DNA of 64,000 bases from Mycolicibacterium tusciae (GCF_002086795.1 NZ_MVIM01000002.1:496001-560000), one strand, 5' to 3'. Shown: positions 26,069-34,292, counted from the first letter of the stretch. Program-made: numbers and translations. Notes: generated from the sequence alone by a model not told the origin.

Positions 26069-27196
26069 ATGACAGGACCAGAAGACAGCCAGAGCACGCG
26101 ACCGATCTCGGTCGCGGAGTTGCTGGCCCGTAACGGCACAATCGGTGCCCCGCCGGTCGGGGGCCGCCGCAGGCGCCGTCGCGGAGACACCGACTCGATC
26201 TCCGTCGCCGAGCTGACCGGTGAGATTCCGATCGTCACCGATCGCGACATCGTCGAACAGCCCGTGGCTGAAGAACCCTTGGCCCAGCAGGACGTCGCCG
26301 AGCCCGTCGAGGTCCCTGTGGAAGAGGTCGAAGCCGTCGAACCGCCGGATCTGACCAGCCCCACTGTGAGCAACGGCGCCGTCGACCATCAGGACACCGA
26401 CGTGGTCGAAGCGGTCGAGGCCGATGAGGCCGACAGGGCCGCTGAAGCCGTCGAGGCCGATGAGGCCGCTGAAGCCGTCGAACAGGACGCAGCCGACGAG
26501 ACCGACGATGACTACGCCGACGCGGTCACCGACTATGCCGCCCACATCCAACAGCGCGATAGCGACGCCGACGTCGACTTCTTCGCGCCACCGCGGCGCT
26601 CGAGCTACGCGCCGCGCCGTTTCGGCGCGCTGGTCGACGCCGAGGAGATGAGTCCCGACCCGGACCCGGTCGACGAGGACACCGCCCTGGACTGGTCGGC
26701 GCCCGAGATCGAGTCCGAGGACGACATAGACGCCCTCGATACGGTCGGCGACCTCGAGGACGACGCCAAGGATTCCGACCGCTCGAGGTCCTATCCGCGC
26801 CCCGCCGAGGGTGCGTTGTTCGGCGGCCAGACCGTCGCCGACGACATCGCGCGCAGGGGCACATCGCCCACTCCGGAGGACATCGAACTCGACGACCCAG
26901 ACCACGGGATCGAGGCGGCCCAGCCGACGACCATGTCGTCGTTCATGCACGGCGTGTGGATCGTCGGGCAGTGCGTCCTGGCGGTCGCGTTCGGCGCCGG
27001 CCTGTTCGTCGCTTTCGACCAGCTGTGGAAGTGGAACAACATCGTCGCGCTGGTGCTGTCTGTCCTGGTGATTCTCGGCCTCGTCGTCGGGGTGCGGGTG
27101 GTGCGCAAGACCGAGGACATCGGCAGCACGCTGATCGCAGTGGCTGTGGGGGCTCTCGTCACGTTGGGCCCCTTGGCGCTGCTGCAGTCGGGTTGA
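26069..27196 (+). CDS. Acidic membrane protein (Rv0497-like)
   Basis: A 375-residue protein of unknown function, syntenic with Rv0497. It starts with two short SVAELLARNG / SVAELTGEIP-like motifs around a run of Arg (RRRRRR), then a long acidic, low-complexity region of about 200 residues rich in Glu, Asp, Ala and Val, and ends in three hydrophobic segments (about 294-315, 321-341, 350-372). The SVAEL motif also occurs in other mycobacterial membrane proteins. The acidic part contains imperfect VEADEA repeats. It lies in a plus-strand run between ppx1 and the TIM-barrel gene. Confidence 0.8.
   Translation: MTGPEDSQSTRPISVAELLARNGTIGAPPVGGRRRRRRGDTDSISVAELTGEIPIVTDRDIVEQPVAEEPLAQQDVAEPVEVPVEEVEAVEPPDLTSPTVSNGAVDHQDTDVVEAVEADEADRAAEAVEADEAAEAVEQDAADETDDDYADAVTDYAAHIQQRDSDADVDFFAPPRRSSYAPRRFGALVDAEEMSPDPDPVDEDTALDWSAPEIESEDDIDALDTVGDLEDDAKDSDRSRSYPRPAEGALFGGQTVADDIARRGTSPTPEDIELDDPDHGIEAAQPTTMSSFMHGVWIVGQCVLAVAFGAGLFVAFDQLWKWNNIVALVLSVLVILGLVVGVRVVRKTEDIGSTLIAVAVGALVTLGPLALLQSG
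26411..26481 (+). repeat. Imperfect tandem repeat in acidic region
   Basis: A 19-base unit GTCGAGGCCGATGAGGCCG occurs at 26414-26432 and again at 26450-26468; GCCGCTGAAGCCGTCGA occurs at 26438-26454 and 26465-26481. The repeat encodes VEADEA-type acidic residues and stays in frame. Confidence 0.65.
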
Positions 27197-27224
27197 CGGC
27201 GACTACCGCCGCCTAACAGCCAAC

Positions 27225-28070
27225 GTGCGCCCCGCAATCAAGGTCGGTCTGTCGACGGCCTCGGTCTATCCACTGAGGACCGAGGCTGCTTTCGAGTACG
27301 CGGCAACCCTGGGCTACGACGGTGTCGAGCTGATGGTGTGGGCTGAAACCGTTTCTCAGGACATCGATGCCATCACCGAGCTGTCCGAGCGCTACGAGAT
27401 GCCGGTGCTGTCGGTACACGCACCGTGTCTGCTGATCTCGCAGCGCGTGTGGGGTGCCAATCCGATCCCGAAACTGGAGCGCAGCGTGCGGGCCGCCGAA
27501 CAGCTCGGCGCCCAGACCGTCGTCGTCCATCCGCCGTTCCGCTGGCAGCGCCGGTACGCCGAGGGGTTCAGCACGCAGGTCGCCGAATTGGAGGCGTCCA
27601 GCGAGGTGATGGTGGCGGTGGAGAACATGTTCCCGTTCCGTGCCGACCGGTTTTTCGGTGCGGGCCAGACGTCGATCGAGCGGATGCGCAAACGCGGGGG
27701 TAAGCCAGGGCCGGGCATCTCGGCGTTCGCGCCGTCCTACGACCCGCTGGACGGGAACCACGCGCACTACACGCTCGACCTGTCGCATACCGCGACCGCG
27801 GGCACCGACGCCCTCGAGATGGCCCACCGGATGGGTGAGGGCCTGGTGCACCTGCATCTGTGCGACGGCAGCGGCGCGTCGGCCGACGAACATCTGGTTC
27901 CCGGTCGCGGCACCCAGCCGACCGTTGAGGTCTGCGAGATGCTGGCGGCAAGCGACTTCTCCGGGCATGTGATCCTTGAGGTGACGACGTCGGGCGCGCG
28001 GTCGGCGAGTGAGCGCGAGGCGCTGCTGGCCGAGTCCCTGCAGTTCGCTCGCGCCAATCTGCTGCGCTGA
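27225..28070 (+). CDS. Sugar phosphate isomerase/epimerase-like TIM-barrel protein (Rv0498-like)
   Basis: A 281-residue protein of the xylose isomerase-like TIM-barrel / AP-endonuclease 2 superfamily. Candidate metal ligands are spread as in the family: His in VVHPPF, Glu in AVENMFPF, Asp and His in TLDLSHT, His in HLHLCD and Glu in ILEVTT. It is probably a metal-dependent isomerase, epimerase or hydrolase; the substrate is unknown. The GTG at 27225 follows the previous gene by 28 bases. Confidence 0.83.
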   Translation: MRPAIKVGLSTASVYPLRTEAAFEYAATLGYDGVELMVWAETVSQDIDAITELSERYEMPVLSVHAPCLLISQRVWGANPIPKLERSVRAAEQLGAQTVVVHPPFRWQRRYAEGFSTQVAELEASSEVMVAVENMFPFRADRFFGAGQTSIERMRKRGGKPGPGISAFAPSYDPLDGNHAHYTLDLSHTATAGTDALEMAHRMGEGLVHLHLCDGSGASADEHLVPGRGTQPTVEVCEMLAASDFSGHVILEVTTSGARSASEREALLAESLQFARANLLR

Positions 28071-28087
28071 CCGAGGTGAGGATCCCC

Positions 28088-28948
28088 ATGCCGAGCTCGA
28101 CCCTGTTCACCGATGCCATGGCGCTGACCAGTGCCGGCGACGGCGTGTATGACGGTGAGCTGAACGAACATTGGACGATCGGGGAAAAAGTCCACGGCGG
28201 GGCGATGCTGGCGCTGTGCGCCAACGCGGCGCGCACCGAGCATTGGGTCCACGCGCGCTGGGGCCACGCGCGCAGCGCAGGGGACGCAGGGGACGGAGAT
28301 GTCCAGCCGATCGCCATTTCGGGCAACTTTTTGTGGGCACCCGATCCCGGCCCGATGCGGTTGACGACGACCGTGCGCAAGCGGGGCCGTCGCGTCAGCC
28401 TCATCGACGTCGAACTCCACCAGGGTGACCGGACAGCGGTGCGGGCGTCGGTGACGCTGGGGGAGCCCGAGCATCACGTGCCTCCGCTGCTTTCGGTCAA
28501 CCCCGTCATCCCGCTGATGCAGCCGGAGCCGCCGCCGGGGCTGGAACCGATCGGGCCCGGCCACCGGATGGCCGACATCGTCCACCTGGCACACGGCTGC
28601 GATATCCGTCCGTCGCTGACGACGATGGAGCCGCGCGCCGACGGCGGGCCGCCGGTGATCGAGTACTGGGTCCGCCCCAAGGGGGTGGCACCCGACGTGC
28701 TGTTCGCGCTGCTGTGCGGCGATGTGTCGGCTCCGGTGACGTTCGGGGTCAACAGGTTCGGTTGGGCGCCCACCGTGCAACTGACCGCCTATCTGCGGGC
28801 ATTGCCTGCCGACGGCTGGCTGCGGGTCCTGTGTACGACGGTGCAGATCGGCCAGGACTGGTTCGACGAGGACCACATCGTCGTCGACTGTGCGGGGCAC
28901 ATCGTCGTGCAGAGCCGCCAGCTGGCATTGGTGCCGCCCGAGGCGTGA
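28088..28948 (+). CDS. Thioesterase-like (hot-dog fold) protein (Rv0499-like)
   Basis: A 286-residue protein of the acyl-CoA thioesterase-like superfamily with two probable hot-dog halves. The first half contains WTIGEKVHGGAMLALCANAA, the usual HGG helix region; the second contains FGWAPTVQLTAYLRALP and GHIVVQSRQLAL. The protein may hydrolyse acyl-CoA or only bind it. The ATG at 28088 has GAGGTGAGGA just before it; a GTG at 28076 lies within that ribosome site and is less likely. Confidence 0.8.
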   Translation: MPSSTLFTDAMALTSAGDGVYDGELNEHWTIGEKVHGGAMLALCANAARTEHWVHARWGHARSAGDAGDGDVQPIAISGNFLWAPDPGPMRLTTTVRKRGRRVSLIDVELHQGDRTAVRASVTLGEPEHHVPPLLSVNPVIPLMQPEPPPGLEPIGPGHRMADIVHLAHGCDIRPSLTTMEPRADGGPPVIEYWVRPKGVAPDVLFALLCGDVSAPVTFGVNRFGWAPTVQLTAYLRALPADGWLRVLCTTVQIGQDWFDEDHIVVDCAGHIVVQSRQLALVPPEA

Positions 28949-29003
28949 CGCCGACGGCGGCCGATGACACCAGCCGCCTGTGCCGTCTGCAATGCTTGCC
29001 CGC

Positions 29004-29876
29004 ATGGCCAGAATCGCGATCATCGGTGGCGGAAGTATGGGCGAGGCGCTGTTGTCGGGCATGCTGCGCGCCGGTCGGCAGGTCAAGGACCTGGTGGTCG
29101 CCGAGAAGGATCCCGGCCGCGCCAAGTTCCTGTCCGAGACGTACTCGGTGCTGGTCACGACGGTGGGCGATGCGGTCGACACCGCGACATACGTCATCGT
29201 GGCGGTGAAGCCGTTCGATGTCGAGGGGCTGGTCGCCGAGATCGCCGATGCCGCGGCCAGGGCCGAAACCGATACTGCCGAAAAGGTTTTCGTGACTGTC
29301 GCGGCCGGCGTCACGGCGGCGTTCTATGAGAACAAACTGCCCGCGGGGTCGCCCGTCATCCGGGTGATGCCCAACGCCCCGGTCGTCGTCGGGGGCGGGG
29401 TGAGCGCCCTGGCGCCGGGTCGCTTCGCCACTGCGGAGCACCTCAAGGAGGTGTCGTCGATCTTCGACGCAGTGGGCGGTGTGCTCACCGTGCCGGAGTC
29501 ACAGCTCGACGCCGTCACCGCCGTGTCCGGGTCGGGCCCGGCCTACTTCTTCCTGATGGTCGAGGCCTTGGTGGACGCGGGCGTGGCCGCGGGTCTGTCG
29601 CGGTCGGTGGCGACCGATCTGGTCGTGCAAACGATGGCGGGTTCGGCCGCGATGTTGCTGGAGCGGCTCGACGAGGCGCAGCCGTCGGGGGAAGTCGCGC
29701 TGGGAACGGCGATCGACACCACGGCGGCTCAGCTCCGCGCGACAGTTACCTCGCCCGGGGGTACCACCGCAGCTGGTCTGCGAGAACTCGAACGAGGCGG
29801 TTTGCGGGCCGCCGTCGCATCCGCGGTCGAAGCCGCAAAAACCCGGTCTGAGCAGCTAGGAATTACATCCCAGTAA
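29004..29876 (+). CDS. proC: Pyrroline-5-carboxylate reductase
   Basis: Last step of proline synthesis: reduces 1-pyrroline-5-carboxylate with NAD(P)H. The 290-residue product has the nucleotide motif RIAIIGGGSMGEALL at the start, VAVKPFDVE, VIRVMPNAPVVVGGGVSAL and the family signature VSGSGPAYFFLMVEALVDAG, ending with the TSPGGTTAAGLRELERGG motif. The ATG at 29004 gives the standard MARIAIIGGG start; an ATG four codons upstream (28992) is also possible. The stop is followed at once by an AT-rich palindrome. Confidence 0.95.
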   Translation: MARIAIIGGGSMGEALLSGMLRAGRQVKDLVVAEKDPGRAKFLSETYSVLVTTVGDAVDTATYVIVAVKPFDVEGLVAEIADAAARAETDTAEKVFVTVAAGVTAAFYENKLPAGSPVIRVMPNAPVVVGGGVSALAPGRFATAEHLKEVSSIFDAVGGVLTVPESQLDAVTAVSGSGPAYFFLMVEALVDAGVAAGLSRSVATDLVVQTMAGSAAMLLERLDEAQPSGEVALGTAIDTTAAQLRATVTSPGGTTAAGLRELERGGLRAAVASAVEAAKTRSEQLGITSQ

Positions 29877-29879
29877 TTC

Positions 29880-29897
29880 AATCAATTCAAATTGATT
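29880..29897. promoter_or_regulatory. AT-rich palindrome after proC
   Basis: AATCAATT-CA-AATTGATT is a perfect 8-base inverted repeat with a two-base centre, starting four bases after the proC stop. Such AT content is rare in this GC-rich window. It may be an operator for the BldC-like regulator encoded 120 bases downstream or another DNA-binding site; its short AT stem is a poor terminator. Confidence 0.5.
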
Positions 29898-30015
29898 AGC
29901 CCACACCCGTCGCAGTAACCCCATACGCCACGCTATTCTCCTCGTGTAAGCACGGGTTGGTGCCAGCGGTGGGGAAGCTGCTGGAACTGCTCGTGCCTGA
30001 ACTGAATGGGTTGCG

Positions 30016-30273
30016 ATGACGTCTATGAACGGGCCATCGGGTCGTGATTCGGCGAGCGGCAAGCGGGACAGCAGCGCTTCCGACGGCCAGCCGCCTCGTG
30101 CTCAATTTCTCACCGTCGCGGAAGTGGCCAGCCTGATGCGGGTCAGCAAGATGACGGTATATCGCTTGGTGCACAACGGAGAGTTGCCCGCAGTGCGTGT
30201 CGGCCGCTCTTTCCGTGTGCACGCCAAGGCAGTGCACGACATGCTCGAAAGCTCTTACTTCGACGCGGGCTGA
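30016..30273 (+). CDS. BldC-like MerR/excisionase-type DNA-binding protein
   Basis: An 85-residue protein with a Ser-rich N-terminus and a single winged helix-turn-helix at about 31-70 (FLTVAEVASLMRVSKMTVYRLVHNGE, then LPAVRVGRSFRVHAKAV). This is the excisionase/MerR-like fold of the developmental regulator BldC. It corresponds to Rv0500A. There is no phage gene nearby, so it is a chromosomal regulator rather than an excisionase. An ATG at 30025 is a possible alternative start. Confidence 0.87.
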   Translation: MTSMNGPSGRDSASGKRDSSASDGQPPRAQFLTVAEVASLMRVSKMTVYRLVHNGELPAVRVGRSFRVHAKAVHDMLESSYFDAG

Positions 30274-30315
30274 TTGTTTGGTTCTCGTCGCCTTGCACCG
30301 CTGACCGCCGAGCCC

Positions 30316-30339
30316 GATGTCGCCGGCCTTCCGGCTCCG
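30316..30339 (+). repeat. 24-base dispersed repeat, copy 2 (intergenic)
   Basis: Identical to 19259-19282 inside mshA. Here it lies in the 162-base gap between the BldC-like gene and the bS22 gene and can form the GCCGG-CCTT-CCGGC hairpin, possibly contributing to termination. Confidence 0.7.
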
Positions 30340-30435
30340 TCACGCGTTTTTCGTTTAGCCTGACCGCCCAGGTAAGGTGGCTGGTCGAGTCGTGGTGCAT
30401 GGAAGTGCACAAACATCATCTAGATAGCGGAGTTC

Positions 30436-30537
30436 ATGGGTTCAGTCATCAAGAAGCGGCGCAAGCGTATGTCGAAGAAGAAGCACCGCAAGCTGCTTCG
30501 TCGCACCAGGGTGCAGCGCAGAAAACTCGGCAAGTAG
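30436..30537 (+). CDS. Small ribosomal protein bS22
   Basis: A 33-residue, extremely basic protein starting [17 protein letters not shown] and ending [12 protein letters not shown], the AURKAIP1/COX24-like domain. Mycobacterial ribosome structures contain this protein (bS22) in the small subunit. It matches Rv0500B in position and length. A TAAGGT hexamer at 30373-30378 could be the -10 element of its promoter. It is too short for many gene finders but the sequence is unmistakable. Confidence 0.93.
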
Positions 30538-30566
30538 TTCTCGCGCTTGGTCGCTAGGCTGACCGG

Positions 30567-31643
30567 ATGGATTCTGAGGGTCGTTCTGCAGACGACACCG
30601 TCCACTACCCGAAGGTCGTGCTCGTCACGGGCGCGTGCCGATTTCTCGGCGGGTATCTGACGGCACGGTTGGCCCAGAACCCGCTGATCAACCACGTTAT
30701 CGCCGTCGACGCCATAGCCCCGAGCAAGGATCTGCTGCGCAGAATGGGTCGCGCCGAGTTCGTGCGCGCCGACATCCGTAACCCGTTCATCGCGAAGGTC
30801 ATCCGCAACGGTGAGGTCGACACCGTTGTGCACGCCGCCGCGGCCTCCTACGCGCCTCGTGCCGGGGGACGGGCCGTGCTCAAAGAGCTCAACGTGATGG
30901 GCGCGATCCAGCTGTTCGCCGCCTGCCAGAAGGCACCGACGGTGCGCAGGGTGATCGTGAAGTCGACGTCGGAGGTCTACGGCTCACACCCGCACGATCC
31001 CGTCCTGTTCACCGAGGCCAGCGGTGCGAGGCGGCCACCGGGCGAGGGCTTCGCCCGCGACAGCATCGACATCGAGGGCTACGCCCGCGGTCTGGGCCGG
31101 CGCAGGCCCGACATCACGGTCACGATCCTGCGGCTGGCCAATATGATCGGTCCCGCGATGGACACCGCGTTGTCGCGGTATCTCGCAGGTCCGGTGGTGC
31201 CGACGGTCATCGGCCACGACGCCCGACTGCAGCTGCTGCACGAGCAGGACGCGCTCGGCGCTTTGGAGCGCGCGACGATGGCGGGCAAGTCGGGCACCTT
31301 CAACATCGGTGCCACCGGAATCATGATGATGAGCCAGGCCATCCGGCGCGCCGGGCGCATCGCCCTGCCGGTCCCTCGTTCCGCGCTCTCCGCTGTGGAT
31401 TCGCTGTCGCGCGCAACTCGCTACACTGAGGTCGATCGAGAGCAGCTTGACTACTTGAGCTACGGCCGCGTCATGGATACGACACGCATGCGTAACGACC
31501 TCGGCTACAGCCCGAAGTGGACAACCTTGGAAGCGTTTGACGATTACGTGAGAGGTCGCGGGTTGACTCCGATCATCGACCCGCAATGGGTACGCTCAAT
31601 GGAGAGTCGCGCCGTGTCCGTGGCGCAGCGGTGGGGAAGATAA
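30567..31643 (+). CDS. NAD-dependent epimerase/dehydratase-like protein (Rv0501/GalE2-like)
   Basis: A 358-residue extended-SDR protein. The Rossmann motif is altered (VTGACRFLGGYL instead of TGxxGFxG), and the usual YxxxK is not found in the expected place (DSIDIEGYARGLGRR), although STSEVYG keeps the Ser/Thr region. It may therefore bind NAD without the usual epimerase chemistry, or use a different mechanism. It is annotated galE2 in M. tuberculosis by similarity only. Genes for bS22 and an acyltransferase flank it. Confidence 0.82.
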   Translation: MDSEGRSADDTVHYPKVVLVTGACRFLGGYLTARLAQNPLINHVIAVDAIAPSKDLLRRMGRAEFVRADIRNPFIAKVIRNGEVDTVVHAAAASYAPRAGGRAVLKELNVMGAIQLFAACQKAPTVRRVIVKSTSEVYGSHPHDPVLFTEASGARRPPGEGFARDSIDIEGYARGLGRRRPDITVTILRLANMIGPAMDTALSRYLAGPVVPTVIGHDARLQLLHEQDALGALERATMAGKSGTFNIGATGIMMMSQAIRRAGRIALPVPRSALSAVDSLSRATRYTEVDREQLDYLSYGRVMDTTRMRNDLGYSPKWTTLEAFDDYVRGRGLTPIIDPQWVRSMESRAVSVAQRWGR

Positions 31644-31682
31644 CAGCAACGATTCGATTCGGGTCGGGGAGAAGGTACGAAG

Positions 31683-32753
31683 GTGGCGGGCGAGTCGAAG
31701 GCCAAAGTCATTCCGCTGCATTCCAATTCGGGTCGTTCGACGGCCCAGCGGCGGGCGGCCGCAGCGCGCGCGGACAGTTCGCGTCGACATCCGTCCGTGT
31801 TTTCCGACAGCGGTGCGCACGCCTCCGCTGAGCAGATCGCCGCGGTCGTCCGCGAAATCGATCAGGCCCGCGGCGCCGCCGCGGGTGCCGGCGGCGCCGA
31901 CGCGACTCCCTCCGAACTCGCCAAACGAATAGGTGCGGGAGCTGAATTCATCCGCCAGCGGATGATGGGCGACTACACCGTCGACGAATTCGGCTTCGAC
32001 CCCCACCTCAACAACGCAATCTTCTTGCCTTTGCTGCGAGGGCTTTTCAAGTCGTGGTTCCGGGTCGAGGTCAGCGGTGTCGAGAACCTCCCGGTAACCG
32101 GTGCCGCGTTGATCGTCGCCAACCATGCCGGGGTGTTGCCCTTCGACGGGCTGATGACATCGGTGGCGGTACACGACAACCATCCGACGAATCGCGATCT
32201 GCGTCTGCTGGCCGCGGACATGGTATTCGACATGCCCTTCGTCGGGCAGGCGGCGCGCAAGGCCGGGCACACCATGGCCTGCACTTCCGATGCGCATCGG
32301 CTATTGGCAGCCGGGGAACTCACCGCGGTCTTCCCCGAGGGCTACAAGGGTTTGGGCAAGCACTTCAAGGACCGCTACAAGCTGCAGCGGTTCGGTCGCG
32401 GCGGGTTCGTCGCGGCGGCCCTGCGAACCAAGGCGCCGATCGTGCCGTGCTCAATCGTCGGATCCGAAGAGATCTATCCGATGATCGCCGACGTCAAGCT
32501 GCTGGCCCGTCTGCTCGGCCTGCCGTACTTCCCCGTCACACCGCTGTTCCCGCTGGCCGGACCCGTCGGGCTGGTGCCGCTTCCGTCGAAGTGGCACATC
32601 CAGTTCGGCGAGCCGATATACACGTCCGACTACGACGAAGCGTCCGCCGACGATCCGATGGTGACCTTTGAGCTGACGGACCACGTGCGCGAGACCATCC
32701 AGCAGACGCTCTACCAGCTGTTGGCCAACCGGCGGAACGCCTTCTTCGGATAG
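31683..32753 (+). CDS. Lysophospholipid acyltransferase-like protein (Rv0502-like)
   Basis: A 356-residue membrane-associated protein of the PlsC/AGPAT superfamily. The first 100 residues are hydrophilic. The acyltransferase block I reads VANHAGVLPFDG (H148, D155; HX6D rather than the common HX4D), and block III has FPEGYKGLG near residue 220. A role in phospholipid or glycolipid acylation is likely; the acceptor is unknown. The GTG at 31683 has GGAGAAGG upstream. It is syntenic with Rv0502, but the cmaA2 gene that follows in M. tuberculosis is absent. Confidence 0.85.
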   Translation: MAGESKAKVIPLHSNSGRSTAQRRAAAARADSSRRHPSVFSDSGAHASAEQIAAVVREIDQARGAAAGAGGADATPSELAKRIGAGAEFIRQRMMGDYTVDEFGFDPHLNNAIFLPLLRGLFKSWFRVEVSGVENLPVTGAALIVANHAGVLPFDGLMTSVAVHDNHPTNRDLRLLAADMVFDMPFVGQAARKAGHTMACTSDAHRLLAAGELTAVFPEGYKGLGKHFKDRYKLQRFGRGGFVAAALRTKAPIVPCSIVGSEEIYPMIADVKLLARLLGLPYFPVTPLFPLAGPVGLVPLPSKWHIQFGEPIYTSDYDEASADDPMVTFELTDHVRETIQQTLYQLLANRRNAFFG

Positions 32754-32783
32754 AGACGTGCAACGCGCGTCGGGCTTGCGTCT
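32754..32783. terminator. Hairpin between convergent acyltransferase and HadA-like genes
   Basis: AGACG-T-GCAA (32754-32763) pairs with TTGC-GTCT (32776-32783), one base bulged. The segment 32776-32790 is identical to the right arm of the hairpin after aceA. Confidence 0.5.
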
Positions 32784-32798
32784 GCTCGCCGGCGGAAG

Positions 32799-33338
32799 CT
32801 AGCTCTGCTTAGAGCTTTGCTTGGCAATCATTTTCGCGATGGCGTCGTCGCGCGCCGCGGCGATCCGGGCGCTCACGTCGTCGACCTCGGTGTCGGATTC
32901 GGCTTCACCCATCACCGTGACGATGCTGGTGATCACCGGCTTGCCCTCGGCGTCGGTCACCTCACCGCGGATCTCGGTGAGAATTGCGCCGTGCGACTCC
33001 ATGACCGAGTCCAGATAGGAATCGAAATACAGCTTGTCGCCCGCCAGGATGGGCCGGTGGAAGACCAACTTCTGATCGCGGTGCAGTACCCGCTCCATGT
33101 TGATCGGCACATCGAACTGGTTGAAGATCTCCAGCTGTACCCGACGGCCCGCCACCGCGAGGAACGTCAGTGACGCGACGAGGGCGTCGTGGCCGTACTC
33201 CTTGGCGGCTTCCTCGGAGTAGTGCGCCGGGTGCTCGTCTTTGACCGCACGCGCGAACTCACGGATCTTCTCCCGGTTGACCTCGAAATAGTCGGGGTAG
33301 CGGTAGTGGGTCCCGATGATGTCTTCAGCGATAGCCAT
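32799..33338 (-). CDS. HadA-like (3R)-hydroxyacyl-ACP dehydratase subunit (Rv0504c-like, UPF0336)
   Basis: A 179-residue hot-dog fold protein of the MaoC-like dehydratase N-domain family, starting [23 protein letters not shown]. HadA-type proteins lack the catalytic Asp/His pair and bind the acyl chain, working with a catalytic HadB-type partner in FAS-II mycolic acid elongation. The partner is not in this window. It is syntenic with Rv0504c. The C-terminus is rich in Ala and Lys. Confidence 0.87.
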   Translation of the reverse strand: MAIAEDIIGTHYRYPDYFEVNREKIREFARAVKDEHPAHYSEEAAKEYGHDALVASLTFLAVAGRRVQLEIFNQFDVPINMERVLHRDQKLVFHRPILAGDKLYFDSYLDSVMESHGAILTEIRGEVTDAEGKPVITSIVTVMGEAESDTEVDDVSARIAAARDDAIAKMIAKQSSKQS

Positions 33339-33389
33339 GGCGTTCTCTTCGTCTCGTGATGTGCGGGCGCGAGCCTATCAGCGCTGGTC

Positions 33390-34292
33390 TCAGCGGCCGT
33401 CCTGGCGCCGCGACACGATCGCCGCCAAAGCGCCGCCCGCGGCGCCCAACGCCAGCGCCGACGGCACCCCGATGCGCGCGGCCTTACGCGCGGTGCGGAA
33501 GTCGCGGATCTCCCATCCGCGCTCCCTCGCGAGATCACGCAAGGCGGCATCCGGATTGATCGCCACCGCGGTGCCGACCAGCGACAGCATCGGGACGTCG
33601 TTGAAGCTGTCCGAATACGCGGTGCAGCGCCGTAGGTTCAGGCCCTCCCGGATGGCCAGCGACCGTACCGCATGCGCTTTCCCCGCACCGTGCAGAATGT
33701 CGCCGACGAGCCGGCCGGTGAACACACCGTCGATCGATTCGGCGACGGTGCCCAGCGCACCGGTCAGCCCGAGCCGCTTGGCGATGGTGGCCGCCAGCTC
33801 GTAGGGCGTCGCGGTGACCAACCACACTTGTTGGCCGGCGTCGAGGTGCATCTGTGTCAGGGCGCGAGTGCCCGGCCAGATCTTGTCGGCGATGATCTGG
33901 TCGTAGATGTCCTCGCCGAGGGCCATCAGTTCCTCGGTCGACCGGCCCTCGATGAACGCGAGCGCCTTTCGCTTACCGGCGGCTACGTCGTCGCTGTTCT
34001 CCCGGCCGAGCAGTTGAAACTTGGCCTGCGCGTAGGCGAATCGGCCGAGATCGCCGTAGGTGAAGTACTTGCGGGCGGCCAGTCCACGCGCGAAATGCAC
34101 CAGCGACGACCCGTGTACGAGCGTGTTGTCGACGTCGAAGAACGCCGCCGCGGTCAGGTCGGGCGGCGGGGCGCCTGCTGCGCCGGGTTCATCCAGGTCG
34201 AAGACTGCCGCACCCGCGCTGGCCTCGCCCGCGAGCTCTTGATCATCGGCGTCTGTGCCCGCGGAGGGCTCGATGACGTCGGAGTCGGACAC
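33390..34292 (-). CDS. serB1: HAD-IB family phosphatase (SerB1-like)
   Basis: A 300-residue HAD-superfamily hydrolase, possibly phosphoserine phosphatase or a lipid phosphate phosphatase. Catalytic Asp pair D53/D55 is in FFDVDNTLV; a Lys in [10 protein letters not shown] and the acidic motif [11 protein letters not shown] complete the site. About 45 acidic residues precede the domain. A hydrophobic C-terminal helix ([18 protein letters not shown]) suggests membrane association. It starts at a GTG and is syntenic with Rv0505c; the mmpS2-mmpL2 genes that follow it in M. tuberculosis are missing here. Confidence 0.85.
   Translation of the reverse strand: MSDSDVIEPSAGTDADDQELAGEASAGAAVFDLDEPGAAGAPPPDLTAAAFFDVDNTLVHGSSLVHFARGLAARKYFTYGDLGRFAYAQAKFQLLGRENSDDVAAGKRKALAFIEGRSTEELMALGEDIYDQIIADKIWPGTRALTQMHLDAGQQVWLVTATPYELAATIAKRLGLTGALGTVAESIDGVFTGRLVGDILHGAGKAHAVRSLAIREGLNLRRCTAYSDSFNDVPMLSLVGTAVAINPDAALRDLARERGWEIRDFRTARKAARIGVPSALALGAAGGALAAIVSRRQDGR

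Noticed and set aside
26411..26481. Possible VNTR locus
   Set aside because: Only two partial, interleaved copies; called as a protein-level repeat instead.
25319..26950. 543-residue minus-strand frame over ppx1 and the acidic protein
   Set aside because: Antisense shadow with repetitive Gly/Val/Asp composition; both plus-strand genes are well supported.
30016..30273. Excisionase of an integrated element
   Set aside because: No integrase, att-like direct repeats or phage genes nearby; the protein fits the chromosomal BldC-like family and conserved synteny.
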